Shown here: positions 17,468-25,420 of the stretch, piece after piece | Numbering within the stretch: position 1 is the stretch's first letter | How the letters are laid out: the number at the start of each line of letters is the position of its first letter | Assembly: GCA_021781835.1 (NCBI GenBank) | Contig: JAJXWD010000021.1 | Location: forward strand, 1-45,139 | From: Pseudomonadota bacterium | GTDB taxonomy: Bacteria > Pseudomonadota > Alphaproteobacteria > Acetobacterales > Acetobacteraceae | Direction of reading: 5' to 3' | DNA length: 45,139 nt | The notes under the pieces: model-generated | Told to the model about the DNA's origin: nothing | What the model saw: only the letters and a program-made list of their open reading frames with translations | The model's database searches: none | Translations under genes and position numbers: made by a program

Positions 17468-18775
17468 ATGACCGACGTTTCTGCCGCTCCACCGCCACCC
17501 AAGTTCAGTTTCCTTAGGGATGGGACGGAAATTCCTTCGGAATTGGACTGGGACCGCGGCCCAGAAACAATCCGGAAGGCGATTGGGGAGGCGCTGAACG
17601 CTCGCCATGTGGCATTCCTGTTGGGGGCAGGTTGCTCGTCTCTAAAGCTGGCTGATGCAGAGCTTGGCATCGCTACCATGCAGCCACTTGCCAAAGAATT
17701 CTGCGCGGCCAGTGTAGCTCCAGCCGCAGCTGCCGCGTCGGGACCGCCGCCTTGGGCGCTGAGCGCCGAGGAAAGTTCGTATCTGGCGGAAATGGGGATT
17801 AGCCTTGTTGACCCTGAGTACCAGCGAAACCTCGAACGCCTGATGGAGGCACTGCACAGCTTAAGGTTCGTTCTACGCCGCAGTTTGAAGCCGCTCCATC
17901 AGGATCATGCCACACTCGTCGAGGCGGTGATCGAGAAGGTGAAGACCTTTCTCTGGGAGCGATGTACTAATGGCGCCTTTGCTCAAGGCGACGCTCATGT
18001 GCTTGACTTATATGAGCAATTTTACCGCAAGCTGGTTCTTCGGGACCGCTCATTACCGCGTCCTTGGGTATTCACGACCAACTACGACTTGTTCAATGAG
18101 CGCGCTATGGACCGACTTGGGCTACCGTATGCCAACGGATTTTCAGGCGTAGTGGAGCGGCGGTTCAATCCCGCCATGTTCCGCTATGCCCTTGCCGAGC
18201 AACTCGATCTTAGTCATCGCAAATGGTCCGCCGTTGATGGGTTCGTCTATCTATGCAAGCTGCATGGGTCGATCAGCTGGACTGAAGACGACCACGGCCT
18301 ATTTCCGATCCGTGAACAGTGGCCATCGCATGGGGCTACCAAGGTAATGATTTATCCGACCCCGGCGAAGCAGAACTCAAGTCTCGGGTCGCCATATGCC
18401 GATCTCTTCCGAGAGTTCCAATTCCGTATTGTGCGTGAGCAAAGCGTCTTGATCACCGCGGGCTATGCGTTCGGCGACGAGCACCTGAACCACCTTATTT
18501 ATCAAGCCCTGACGATCCCGACGTTCCGACTTATTATCTTCGCAGACCCCATGAGCGGTGGAGAAATCGCCAAACTGAGAGCATTGCGCGACCCTCGTAT
18601 CTGGATCATCGGTGGTGATGGTCCTACCGATGGGTTACAGGCGCATTACTTCGACCAGATCGTCTCGCACTTCATGCCGCAGCGGGCACCGGAACGGATC
18701 GAAGCGGCCGTTAGGAAGGTCTTGGAATCCATGGGAACGGTGGCCGTGGCACCTGCTGGCGAAGAGGAAGCCTGA
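17468..18775 (+). CDS. SIR2-domain NAD-consuming defence protein
   Basis: A 435-residue protein with a SIR2-like domain, expected to hydrolyse NAD+ when phage infection is sensed. Visible motifs are FLLGAGCS at 51-58 (NAD phosphate-binding loop), FTTNYD at 202-207, and KLHGSISW at 264-271 with His266 as the probable catalytic base. A C-terminal segment ITAGYAFGDEHLN is typical of SIR2_2-type defence proteins. ATG 17468 is chosen because GAGG lies nine bases upstream. The stop is followed two bases later by the GTG start of the HerA gene, so the two are translated together. SIR2-HerA pairs form large NADase/nuclease-ATPase complexes in published defence systems. Confidence 0.92.
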   Translation: MTDVSAAPPPPKFSFLRDGTEIPSELDWDRGPETIRKAIGEALNARHVAFLLGAGCSSLKLADAELGIATMQPLAKEFCAASVAPAAAAASGPPPWALSAEESSYLAEMGISLVDPEYQRNLERLMEALHSLRFVLRRSLKPLHQDHATLVEAVIEKVKTFLWERCTNGAFAQGDAHVLDLYEQFYRKLVLRDRSLPRPWVFTTNYDLFNERAMDRLGLPYANGFSGVVERRFNPAMFRYALAEQLDLSHRKWSAVDGFVYLCKLHGSISWTEDDHGLFPIREQWPSHGATKVMIYPTPAKQNSSLGSPYADLFREFQFRIVREQSVLITAGYAFGDEHLNHLIYQALTIPTFRLIIFADPMSGGEIAKLRALRDPRIWIIGGDGPTDGLQAHYFDQIVSHFMPQRAPERIEAAVRKVLESMGTVAVAPAGEEEA

Positions 18776-18777
18776 TT

Positions 18778-20784
18778 GTGACTCGAGATGACCTCAAGCG
18801 CTCAATCGGCAAAGTGACTTCGGTTGCCGCCGATAGGTTCATTGTGGAGATGAACGCCGGAACCGACAACTTCACAGTCGTAGGATTTGACGACGTGCAT
18901 TACGTCGCACGCCTAGGCTCATTCCTGATCGTGCCGGCACAGGGGGAATATGTTGTGGTGGAGGTAGTGGGATTACGAGAACGCGATTCTGGTAGCTCTC
19001 AAAAATCCGGTGGCGAACTCGACAGGGCAGCGTCAGCAAAGTTTCTTGATGTCGTCCCGGTTGGCATGTTGCCGCTCACTGGGGGCAAGTTTCGCTTCGG
19101 CGTTTCGGTATTTCCCTCATTATACGCCGACGTTCTCTATGCTCTTGACGCAGAACTTGACCGAATTTTCGAGACTGAACGGTCGGAGGAGCCAAGCAAT
19201 GGGCCGAATGGCGGGCCTCCCAACCCTGCAGATGCAACCCGCAGTCGCGTCCTGAGCATTGGACGCTCCGTGGTATTTGATGGCTATGGCGTTAAGGTGC
19301 GGCTCGACGATTTCTTTGGCGGACATTCGGCGGTACTGGGTAATACCGGGAGCGGAAAATCTTGTACCGTGGCATCTGTCCTTCAAGCTTTGTTTGAGAA
19401 GCCAAAGGAGCATCACGCCCGTGGATCAACCTTTGTGGTGTTCGATGTGAATGGCGAGTATTACCGCGCTCTTTCGGGTATCGGTGAAATTCAAGGTTTG
19501 GGCGTTGAGCGCCTAGTTCTCGATGGAACTTCCGATGAAGGCATGTTTCGCCTACCGCATTGGTTTTTGGACCTCAGTGAGTGGGAGCTCCTACTGCAGG
19601 CGAGCGAACGTACGCAAGTACCAATTTTGAGAATGGCGCTCGGTTTGGCTACCCTATTTTCTGGCAGCGGCGTCGAGTTAAGAGGAATTAAAAACCATAT
19701 CCTCGCTAAATGCATTACCCAGATTATGCGGGATGACTCTAGCAGCCCATCAAAGCACGATCGTATCATCGGGATACTACAGCGCTTCAACAGCGGCGAA
19801 ATCAACGTGGACTCCATTCAGCCGTTCATTCATATTAATTACGGTCAGATGGCGGACGCAGAGGGGTTAGATACCTTCCTTGTGGGCAAAAATGGTTTCG
19901 TGATCGATGACTTGAAGATGCCGGTCTATGAAAATATGCCGTTCAACTTCGATGCTCTTAGCGATGCAGTGGACCTCGCAATTCTCTATGAAGAGGCTCA
20001 CGGGAACCGGCAAATTCGTGATTATTGTTCACAAATGGTTACTCGCCTCAAGTCACTCGAGGAACGCCGGGAATACGAGTTTTTGCGCCACAATCTGCAA
20101 GATAGATCTTCATCGGACGAAAGCGAGTTATCATTCTTAACGCGTCTGCTGGGATTGCAGGCTCAGGGGGGCGGATACATAAAATCCAAGCAGATCGTCA
20201 TTATCGATATGAATTCTGTCGAGGATGAGGTGGTTGAACTGGTAAGTTCGGTAGTGGCAAGGATGATCTTCCGCCAACTCCGCCGCGCCGAGCCACGCAA
20301 CCGTTTCCCAGTGCACCTACTGCTAGAGGAGGCACACCGCTATGTGGGTTCTTCACCCTCCCGCTATGCGGTCGATGCCAGTAAAATTTTCGAGCGTATC
20401 GCTAAGGAGGGTCGTAAGTACGGCATGTTCTTGCTTGTTGCATCGCAACGCCCCAGTGAGCTATCTAAAACCGTGCTGTCACAGTGTTCGAACTTCGTGG
20501 TTCATCGCATTCAGAATCCTGACGACCTATCCCAGATTAGGCAAATGACGCCATTCATATCCGATGCGGTTCTCAAGCGTTTGCCATCCTTACCAAAGCA
20601 GCACGCCTTAGTGTTTGGCACTTCGGTAAACTTGCCCACGACATTCAAGGTCCGTGAGGCTTCGCCCTTGCCGGCAAGTGATGATACCCGGATTGTCGAC
20701 TTGTGGTTCCATGAGGAAGGGCGCCGAGCGGGCTTGGTCCTGAAGCTCGCCGGCCACGACACCGATTTACAGGACCTCATCTGA
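18778..20784 (+). CDS. HerA/FtsK-like ATPase (DUF87) of a SIR2-HerA system
   Basis: A 668-residue HerA-type ATPase. The N-terminal beta-rich HAS-barrel-like region (~1-110) is followed by Walker A GNTGSGKSC at 188-196 and the Walker B glutamate in VHLLLEEAHRYVG near 514-526. The sensor/arginine region SQRPSELSKTVLSQCSNFVVHRIQNPDD is typical of HerA (outlined, near 560-585). It should assemble as a hexameric DNA translocase that partners the SIR2 protein encoded two bases upstream. GTG 18778 has GAGGAAG upstream, inside the SIR2 coding end. GC content is clearly lower than in the catabolic genes after 21 kb. Confidence 0.93.
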   Translation: MTRDDLKRSIGKVTSVAADRFIVEMNAGTDNFTVVGFDDVHYVARLGSFLIVPAQGEYVVVEVVGLRERDSGSSQKSGGELDRAASAKFLDVVPVGMLPLTGGKFRFGVSVFPSLYADVLYALDAELDRIFETERSEEPSNGPNGGPPNPADATRSRVLSIGRSVVFDGYGVKVRLDDFFGGHSAVLGNTGSGKSCTVASVLQALFEKPKEHHARGSTFVVFDVNGEYYRALSGIGEIQGLGVERLVLDGTSDEGMFRLPHWFLDLSEWELLLQASERTQVPILRMALGLATLFSGSGVELRGIKNHILAKCITQIMRDDSSSPSKHDRIIGILQRFNSGEINVDSIQPFIHINYGQMADAEGLDTFLVGKNGFVIDDLKMPVYENMPFNFDALSDAVDLAILYEEAHGNRQIRDYCSQMVTRLKSLEERREYEFLRHNLQDRSSSDESELSFLTRLLGLQAQGGGYIKSKQIVIIDMNSVEDEVVELVSSVVARMIFRQLRRAEPRNRFPVHLLLEEAHRYVGSSPSRYAVDASKIFERIAKEGRKYGMFLLVASQRPSELSKTVLSQCSNFVVHRIQNPDDLSQIRQMTPFISDAVLKRLPSLPKQHALVFGTSVNLPTTFKVREASPLPASDDTRIVDLWFHEEGRRAGLVLKLAGHDTDLQDLI

Positions 20785-20850
20785 CACTGTCCAGCTGCGC
20801 TCTTTAGGACAAACGGCCCCCAATGGGAGTCGGCCCCCTAGCCGGAAAGC

Positions 20851-20947
20851 AGCAAATCAAGTTGGTATCGTGCCCCCGCAACCAAGTTTGAGCCCGCCAT
20901 TCACCCGGATAATAGCAAATCAAGTTTGTCTCGTGGTCCCGCAACCA
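20851..20947. repeat. 34-bp imperfect direct repeat at the island's right flank
   Basis: AGCAAATCAAGTT...CGCAACCA occurs at 20851-20884 and again at 20914-20947, 30 of 34 bases identical. A 13-bp palindrome ATATAC-C-GTATAT follows at 20949-20961. The copies lie between herA and the first chromosomal-looking gene, so they are candidates for attachment-site remnants or a small duplicated target. Both end in CGCAACCA, but no tRNA can be folded around them. Confidence 0.6.
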
Positions 20948-20972
20948 GATATACCGTATATTCCAATACACT

Positions 20973-21003
20973 AAAGCCACCTCCGGGTGGCTTTTGGCGT
21001 TTT
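20973..21003 (+). terminator. Rho-independent terminator
   Basis: AAAGCCACC-tccg-GGTGGCTTT forms a perfect 9-bp stem at 20973-20994, followed by a T-rich tail (TGGCGTTTT). It lies between herA (ends 20784) and the convergent GntR gene (ends 21012), and probably stops transcription from both sides. Confidence 0.8.
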
Positions 21004-21011
21004 AAGCCCCC

Positions 21012-21683
21012 TCATCCCCGCCACATGCTTTTTTCCTGTGTCACCGCATGTTCGCGGAGCAGGAACTCGGCGCGTTCGGTGTCGCGGCGCGTGATCGCCT
21101 CGACGATCGCGTGGTGCTGGCGGTGGGCGTAGGAGAGGTAATCATAGGCGGCGTCGAGGTCGTCGCGGTTGAACGCGATGGTGCCCGGCGAGACGAAGGG
21201 GACGACGTTGCAGCGCGCCACCAGCTCGGCGAGCAGGGGGTTTTCGGCGCCTTCGACCAGCAGGTCGTGAAACCTCTTGTTCATGGCGCCATAAGCGGCT
21301 TCGTCGGCTTCGACGATGTGGCGCTTGGCGAAGATGCGGTCGCCCTCGGCGAGGCAGGCGGCGAGGCGGGCGAGCAGCGCGGGCGAGGCGCCGCGTGCCG
21401 CGAGATCCTTGGCGGCCAGCCCCTCGAGCGAGGCGCGCAGGCGGATGGCGGCGGCGCAGTCCTGGGGGGTGAAGCTGCGCACCGCAAAGCCCCGCGCCCC
21501 GGCGGAGACCAGCAGCCCCTCTTTGGCCAGCATGGGCAGGGATTGGCGGATCGGCATGCGCGAGAGGCCCAGACGCTCGGCCAGCGCCGCCTCGGGGATG
21601 CGTTCGCCGGGGGCCAGCTCGCCGCGCAGAATCATGTCGCGGAGCTGCTGGAGGACGTTGAGAGGCTGTTTTGACGATGACAT
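21012..21683 (-). CDS. GntR-family (FadR/FCD subfamily) repressor
   Basis: A 223-residue transcription regulator. The N-terminal winged helix (LRDMILRGELAPGERI, then EAALAERLGLSRMPIRQSL, residues ~13-50) is standard GntR. The C-terminal all-helical FCD ligand-binding domain (MNKRFHDLLVEGA, then YLSYAHRQHHAIVEAI) provides the His/Asp metal-ligand set usual for organic-acid effectors. It is transcribed divergently from the VanB-type/VanA-type genes, which it most likely represses. A TTTGGG-AG-CCCAAA palindrome lies in the shared 220-base promoter region. The effector is probably the aromatic acid that those genes process; vanillate repressors (VanR) include GntR members of this type. Confidence 0.9.
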   Translation of the reverse strand: MSSSKQPLNVLQQLRDMILRGELAPGERIPEAALAERLGLSRMPIRQSLPMLAKEGLLVSAGARGFAVRSFTPQDCAAAIRLRASLEGLAAKDLAARGASPALLARLAACLAEGDRIFAKRHIVEADEAAYGAMNKRFHDLLVEGAENPLLAELVARCNVVPFVSPGTIAFNRDDLDAAYDYLSYAHRQHHAIVEAITRRDTERAEFLLREHAVTQEKSMWRG

Positions 21684-21756
21684 GGCGGCCCGCTGGGGTT
21701 GGGGCGGCCATGATCGCAGCTTGAGGCAGGTGGTGCAACGGCCTGGCGCGCATGGG

Positions 21757-21770
21757 TTTGGGAGCCCAAA
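21757..21770. promoter_or_regulatory. Palindrome in the GntR / demethylase divergent promoter
   Basis: TTTGGG-AG-CCCAAA is a perfect inverted repeat in the gap between the GntR start (21683) and the reductase start (21905). It is a candidate GntR operator from position only. The rest of the gap shows an AT-rich stretch (21775-21830) consistent with promoters but no box I can place. Confidence 0.45.
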
Positions 21771-21904
21771 ATGGTCATAAATTCCTGATATATGGCTGAT
21801 TAAAGATTTTTCTTGCTATTTGGGATCCTGAATGGCAAATCTCGGCACAAGACGCAGCGGCGGTGGCGCCTTGTCTGCGATAAATTCGGGAGTGGAGAAA
21901 ATCC

Positions 21905-22885
21905 TTGGTCAACCAAAGGCTGACCGTGGCCGTGTCTGGCATCCGCCAGCTCACGCCGCGCATTTGTGAATATATGCTGACCTCTCTGGATGGCGCGAAG
22001 CTGCCTGAGCATGAGGCGGGGGCGCATATCGAGCTGTATTTACGCCCTGAGCCGGGCGGCCAGATCGTGCGGCATTATTCGCTGATCGGCGGCACGGGGC
22101 GCGGGGACGATGCGCCCAATACCTACCGCATCGCCGTGCAGCGCGAGCGCGGGCGGGGCTCGAATTTCATTCATGACCATCTGGACGTGGGCAGCCGGCT
22201 GGCCATTTCGCCGCCGCGCCAGGCCTTTGCCCTCGACCGCACCGATCCGCACAGCCTGCTGATCGCGGGCGGGATCGGGATTACGCCCATTTACGCCATG
22301 CTGCGCAGCCTGGCGCGCCGCAAACGCTCTTTCAGTTTTTTCTATTCCGGCCGCGCGGCCGAGGAGCTGGCCTACCGGGATGAGGTGCTGAGCCTGGCCG
22401 GTGAGCGGGGGCAGGTGCATGTGAGCGGCATTGTGGAGCCGCGCCACCCGGATTTGCGCGCGCTGCTGGCGGCCCAGCCGGAGGGCACGCGGGCTTATGT
22501 GTGCGGGCCGCGCCCGATGGTCGAGGCCACCCGCGCGGCCGCCGCGGCGCTGGGCTGGGCGCCTGGGCGCGTGCGCAGCGAATTGTTCGGCGCGGGCTCG
22601 AACGTGCCGGCGCGCGATTTTACCGTCGAGCTGCGCCGCAGCGGCCGGGAGGTGAAAGTTGGCGCCGATTGCACCATTCTCGAGGCGCTCGATGAAGCCG
22701 GGATCCCGACCCTCTCCGATTGCCGCCGGGGCGAATGCGGCCTCTGCCCGCTGCCCGTGCTCGGCCATGATGGCGCGCTCGACCATCGCGACCGGTATTT
22801 GTCACCCGCGAGCCGCGAGGCGGGCAAGGCGCTGTGCATCTGCGTCTCGCGGCTCAATGGCGCGCGTCTCGTGCTCGATGCCTGA
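21905..22885 (+). CDS. VanB-type ferredoxin reductase of a Rieske demethylase
   Basis: A 326-residue class IA oxygenase reductase that passes electrons from NAD(P)H via flavin and a [2Fe-2S] centre to the adjacent Rieske oxygenase. It has flavin-binding RHYSLIG at ~58-64 and nucleotide-binding GGIGITPIYAML near 121-132. A C-terminal plant-type ferredoxin domain carries DCRRGECGLCPLPVLG and a final ICVS cysteine (four Cys). Length and order (FMN/NAD domain then ferredoxin) match VanB and related phthalate-dioxygenase-type reductases. The start is TTG 21905, with GGAG about eight bases upstream. The oxygenase gene follows 23 bases after the stop, so the two form one transcription unit. Confidence 0.9.
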   Translation: MVNQRLTVAVSGIRQLTPRICEYMLTSLDGAKLPEHEAGAHIELYLRPEPGGQIVRHYSLIGGTGRGDDAPNTYRIAVQRERGRGSNFIHDHLDVGSRLAISPPRQAFALDRTDPHSLLIAGGIGITPIYAMLRSLARRKRSFSFFYSGRAAEELAYRDEVLSLAGERGQVHVSGIVEPRHPDLRALLAAQPEGTRAYVCGPRPMVEATRAAAAALGWAPGRVRSELFGAGSNVPARDFTVELRRSGREVKVGADCTILEALDEAGIPTLSDCRRGECGLCPLPVLGHDGALDHRDRYLSPASREAGKALCICVSRLNGARLVLDA

Positions 22886-22908
22886 TCTCTCCCGTCAAGG
22901 AACCCGCC

Positions 22909-23985
22909 ATGAACAACATCGCCCCCGTCCCGCCCGCGCAGGGCTTCGCCGACGCCACCACGCCGCTGGTCAAAAATTGCTGGTATATCGCCGGGCTTGC
23001 CTCGGAGATCACGCGCGCGCCGCGGGCGCGGCGGATTTTGGGGGTGGATGTCGCGCTCTACCGCACCCTGGCCGGCGCGCCCGTGGCGGTGCGTAACCGC
23101 TGCCCGCATCGCTCATTCCCGCTCGCCAAGGGGCGGCTCGAGGGCGATGAGCTGGTTTGCCTCTATCACGGCATGCGCTTCGCGCCGTCCGGCCAGTGCA
23201 CCAAGATGCCCGCCCTGCCGCTGGCCCCCGCGAGCGCCGCCGTGCGCAGCTTTCCCGTGGCCGAGCGCGGGCCGCTGGTGTGGATCTGGCCGGGCAACCC
23301 GGATCACGCGGATGAGGATCTGATCCCCGACACGTCCTGGCTGAGCGATCCGCTCTGGGCGAGCGTGACCGGGCAGTTTCACATGCGCGCCGATTATGTC
23401 TCGATGCATGAAAACCTGCTCGACCAGACGCATTTTCCGTTTTTGCATCCGGGCACGGTGGGCACGCCGGATTTCGTGCGCTCGACCCTCGATGTGCGCG
23501 AGGAAAACGGCATGGTCATCATCGACCGCTCGCTGCCCAACTCGCCCCCGCCCGGCATTTATGCCATGCCGATGGACATGGCGGGCCAGCCGGTCAATCG
23601 CTTCTCCGAGGCGCGCTTTGCCTCGCCCGCCATGCATGTGGCGTTCGCGCGCCTCACCGATATCGACCGCCCGGGCGAGACGAAGCGCGAATGGCGTTTC
23701 AACATCACCCATCTGATCACGCCCGAGACGAATAACAGCCTCCATTATTGGTGGTTCTGCTCACGCAACACGCGTCTCGAAGACAAGGCGGTGGACCGCT
23801 TCATGTATGAGGGCTCGAACCAGGCCTACACCGAGGATGTCGAGGCGCTGCAATGGATCACCGAGACCATCTTGCAAGATGAGACACCGCAGCTCGACCT
23901 GAATTTTGCCCCCGACAAGCCCGGCCTCCTGATGCGCAGGCGCCTGCGTTACCTCGCCGATCTGGAGGCCGGGCTTTTGGGCTGA
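22909..23985 (+). CDS. VanA-type Rieske oxygenase (aromatic O-demethylase)
   Basis: A 358-residue terminal oxygenase. The Rieske [2Fe-2S] site is CPH (C65, H67) plus CLYH (C84, H87). The mononuclear iron site shows the D-x2-H-x4-H pattern in DQTHFPFLH near 165-173. Size and sequence style match vanillate/methoxybenzoate O-demethylase oxygenases, which release formaldehyde from aryl methyl ethers. ATG 22909 has AAGGA upstream. The reductase partner lies upstream and an aromatic-acid:H+ symporter downstream. The exact substrate cannot be read from sequence; other members of this oxygenase group act on toluene-sulfonate, dicamba or similar. Confidence 0.88.
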   Translation: MNNIAPVPPAQGFADATTPLVKNCWYIAGLASEITRAPRARRILGVDVALYRTLAGAPVAVRNRCPHRSFPLAKGRLEGDELVCLYHGMRFAPSGQCTKMPALPLAPASAAVRSFPVAERGPLVWIWPGNPDHADEDLIPDTSWLSDPLWASVTGQFHMRADYVSMHENLLDQTHFPFLHPGTVGTPDFVRSTLDVREENGMVIIDRSLPNSPPPGIYAMPMDMAGQPVNRFSEARFASPAMHVAFARLTDIDRPGETKREWRFNITHLITPETNNSLHYWWFCSRNTRLEDKAVDRFMYEGSNQAYTEDVEALQWITETILQDETPQLDLNFAPDKPGLLMRRRLRYLADLEAGLLG

Positions 23986-23999
23986 ACAGCACGAAACGG

Positions 24000-24024
24000 C
24001 GCGGGGCCGAAACGATGCCCCGCG
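24000..24024 (+). terminator. Intercistronic hairpin without U-tract
   Basis: CGCGGGGC (24000-24007) pairs perfectly with GCCCCGCG (24017-24024) around a 9-base loop. No T-run follows directly, so this may be a partial terminator or mRNA-stabilising hairpin between the oxygenase and the transporter gene. Confidence 0.5.
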
Positions 24025-24060
24025 TGCCTGAATAAAAAATTAATAACTGGGGAAAATCTG

Positions 24061-25416
24061 ATGACCAAGAGTTCCAACGATGTGTTGGCGCCCAATGGCG
24101 CGCTGATGCCTGACGATATGACCGGGTTCCAGATCGGCGTCATTGCGCTGTGCGTCTGCCTCGCCGGGCTTGATGGGTTCGATGTGCTGGCGATCGCCTA
24201 TACCGCGCCCGCCATCGCCCATGGCTGGGCGCTCAAACCCTTCATGCTGGGCGAATTATTCAGCGCCGGGTTAGCGGGCATGGGGGTGGGCGCGCTGCTC
24301 ATCGCGCCGCTGGGTGACCGGCTGGGGCGCCGGCCGGTCGTGCTGCTGAGCCTGGTGCTGTTGTGTGTGTTCATGTTCGCCTCGGGCTTTACCGGCACCC
24401 TGGCGCAGCTCGTGCTCATGCGGTTTTGCACCGGCCTCGGCATTGGCGGCATGTTGGCCAATATCAACGTCATCGCCAGCGAATATGCCTCGGCGCCCCG
24501 GCGCGAATTATGCGTGGCGCTGATGTCGGTCGGCTACCCCATCGGCGCGACGCTGGGCGGCATGGCGGCGGTCTTGATCATTCATGCCGATCGCTGGCCC
24601 GGCGTGTTCCTGTTTGGCGGGCTGGTGGCGCTGGTGCTGCTGCCGGTGGTCTATTTCAGCCTGCCGGAATCGCTGGCCTATCTGGCCGCGCGCCAGCCGG
24701 TTCATGCGCTGGCCCGGATCAACCGGCTGCGCGTCAGGCTGGGTCAGGACGAGTTGCCCGCCCTGCCGCGCCTGATCGCGGCGCACGAGGCAGAGCCGCG
24801 CGACATCCTCGCGATCTTCCGCCCCGGCGCGCTGGGCACCACCACCGTCGCGGCGTTTCTTTATTTCTCGGTCATGGCGACGGCCTATTTCCTGCTGAGC
24901 TGGACCCCCAAGCTGCTCACAGATCTGGGCCTGAGTGTGCAAGGCGGCATCTCGGGCGCGCTGATGATCAATATTGGCGGCACGATCGGCTGTATTCTCT
25001 ATGGCTTTTATGCGGGCAGGCTCGGTGTGCGCCGGCTGGCGGTGGCGTTCATGCTGGGGCTTTGCGCCATGACGCTGAGTTTCGGCGTGCTGCCCGCCCA
25101 GAGCGCGCTGCTGATGCTGGCGGCCCTCGGGCTGGGGTTTTGCCTGCATACCTCCATCACCGTGCTCTATGTGGTGGTGCCAACCGTGTTCCCCGCCGCC
25201 ATCCGCGCCACGGGCACGGGCTTTGCCATGAGCATGGGCCGGCTGGGGGCGGTGTTTGGGCCGCTGCTCGCGGGCTGGTTCATGTCGGGCGGCTATGGGC
25301 GCCCGGTCTATTGCGCGGCGCTTGCCCTGCCGATGCTGGCCGCAATCATCTGCCTCTACGGTTTGCCGAGCCTGGGGCGGCCCGCGCCCGTTACCGCCAC
25401 CGAACCGGCAGAGTGA
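24061..25416 (+). CDS. MFS aromatic acid:H+ symporter (AAHS family)
   Basis: A 451-residue inner-membrane transporter with about twelve hydrophobic segments. AAHS hallmarks are visible: LDGFDVLAIAYTAPAI in TM1, where DGFD is the family signature also found in PcaK/VanK, and the loop 2-3 motif GDRLGRRPV. It probably imports the aromatic acid demethylated by the preceding oxygenase. GGGGA precedes ATG 24061 by seven bases. The gene ends four bases before the convergent FUSC gene. Confidence 0.9.
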   Translation: MTKSSNDVLAPNGALMPDDMTGFQIGVIALCVCLAGLDGFDVLAIAYTAPAIAHGWALKPFMLGELFSAGLAGMGVGALLIAPLGDRLGRRPVVLLSLVLLCVFMFASGFTGTLAQLVLMRFCTGLGIGGMLANINVIASEYASAPRRELCVALMSVGYPIGATLGGMAAVLIIHADRWPGVFLFGGLVALVLLPVVYFSLPESLAYLAARQPVHALARINRLRVRLGQDELPALPRLIAAHEAEPRDILAIFRPGALGTTTVAAFLYFSVMATAYFLLSWTPKLLTDLGLSVQGGISGALMINIGGTIGCILYGFYAGRLGVRRLAVAFMLGLCAMTLSFGVLPAQSALLMLAALGLGFCLHTSITVLYVVVPTVFPAAIRATGTGFAMSMGRLGAVFGPLLAGWFMSGGYGRPVYCAALALPMLAAIICLYGLPSLGRPAPVTATEPAE

Positions 25417-25420
25417 GCGT

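Larger units (their letters stand above)
1..20950. mobile_element. Integrative mobilisable element / defence island (left end outside window)
   Basis: Seen: a large serine recombinase at the left edge, a mobC-relaxase pair, two ribbon-helix-helix regulators and three defence modules (type I R-M with embedded fic and AbiJ-like genes, FtsH-like protease, GmrSD-SIR2-HerA) lie together. They have lower, more variable GC than the very GC-rich catabolic genes from 21 kb onward. There are no conjugation (T4SS) genes, so the element would be mobilisable rather than self-transmissible. The right limit is placed at the direct repeats and palindrome at 20851-20961, just before the GntR gene. The left attachment site would lie beyond position 1, because large serine recombinases usually sit next to one end. 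The exact boundary is inference; several stacked elements are also possible. Confidence 0.6.

Noticed and set aside
20851-20947. tRNA 3' ends (repeats end in CGCAACCA)
   Set aside because: No T-loop consensus, no pairing T-stem and no matching acceptor 5' strand can be found upstream.
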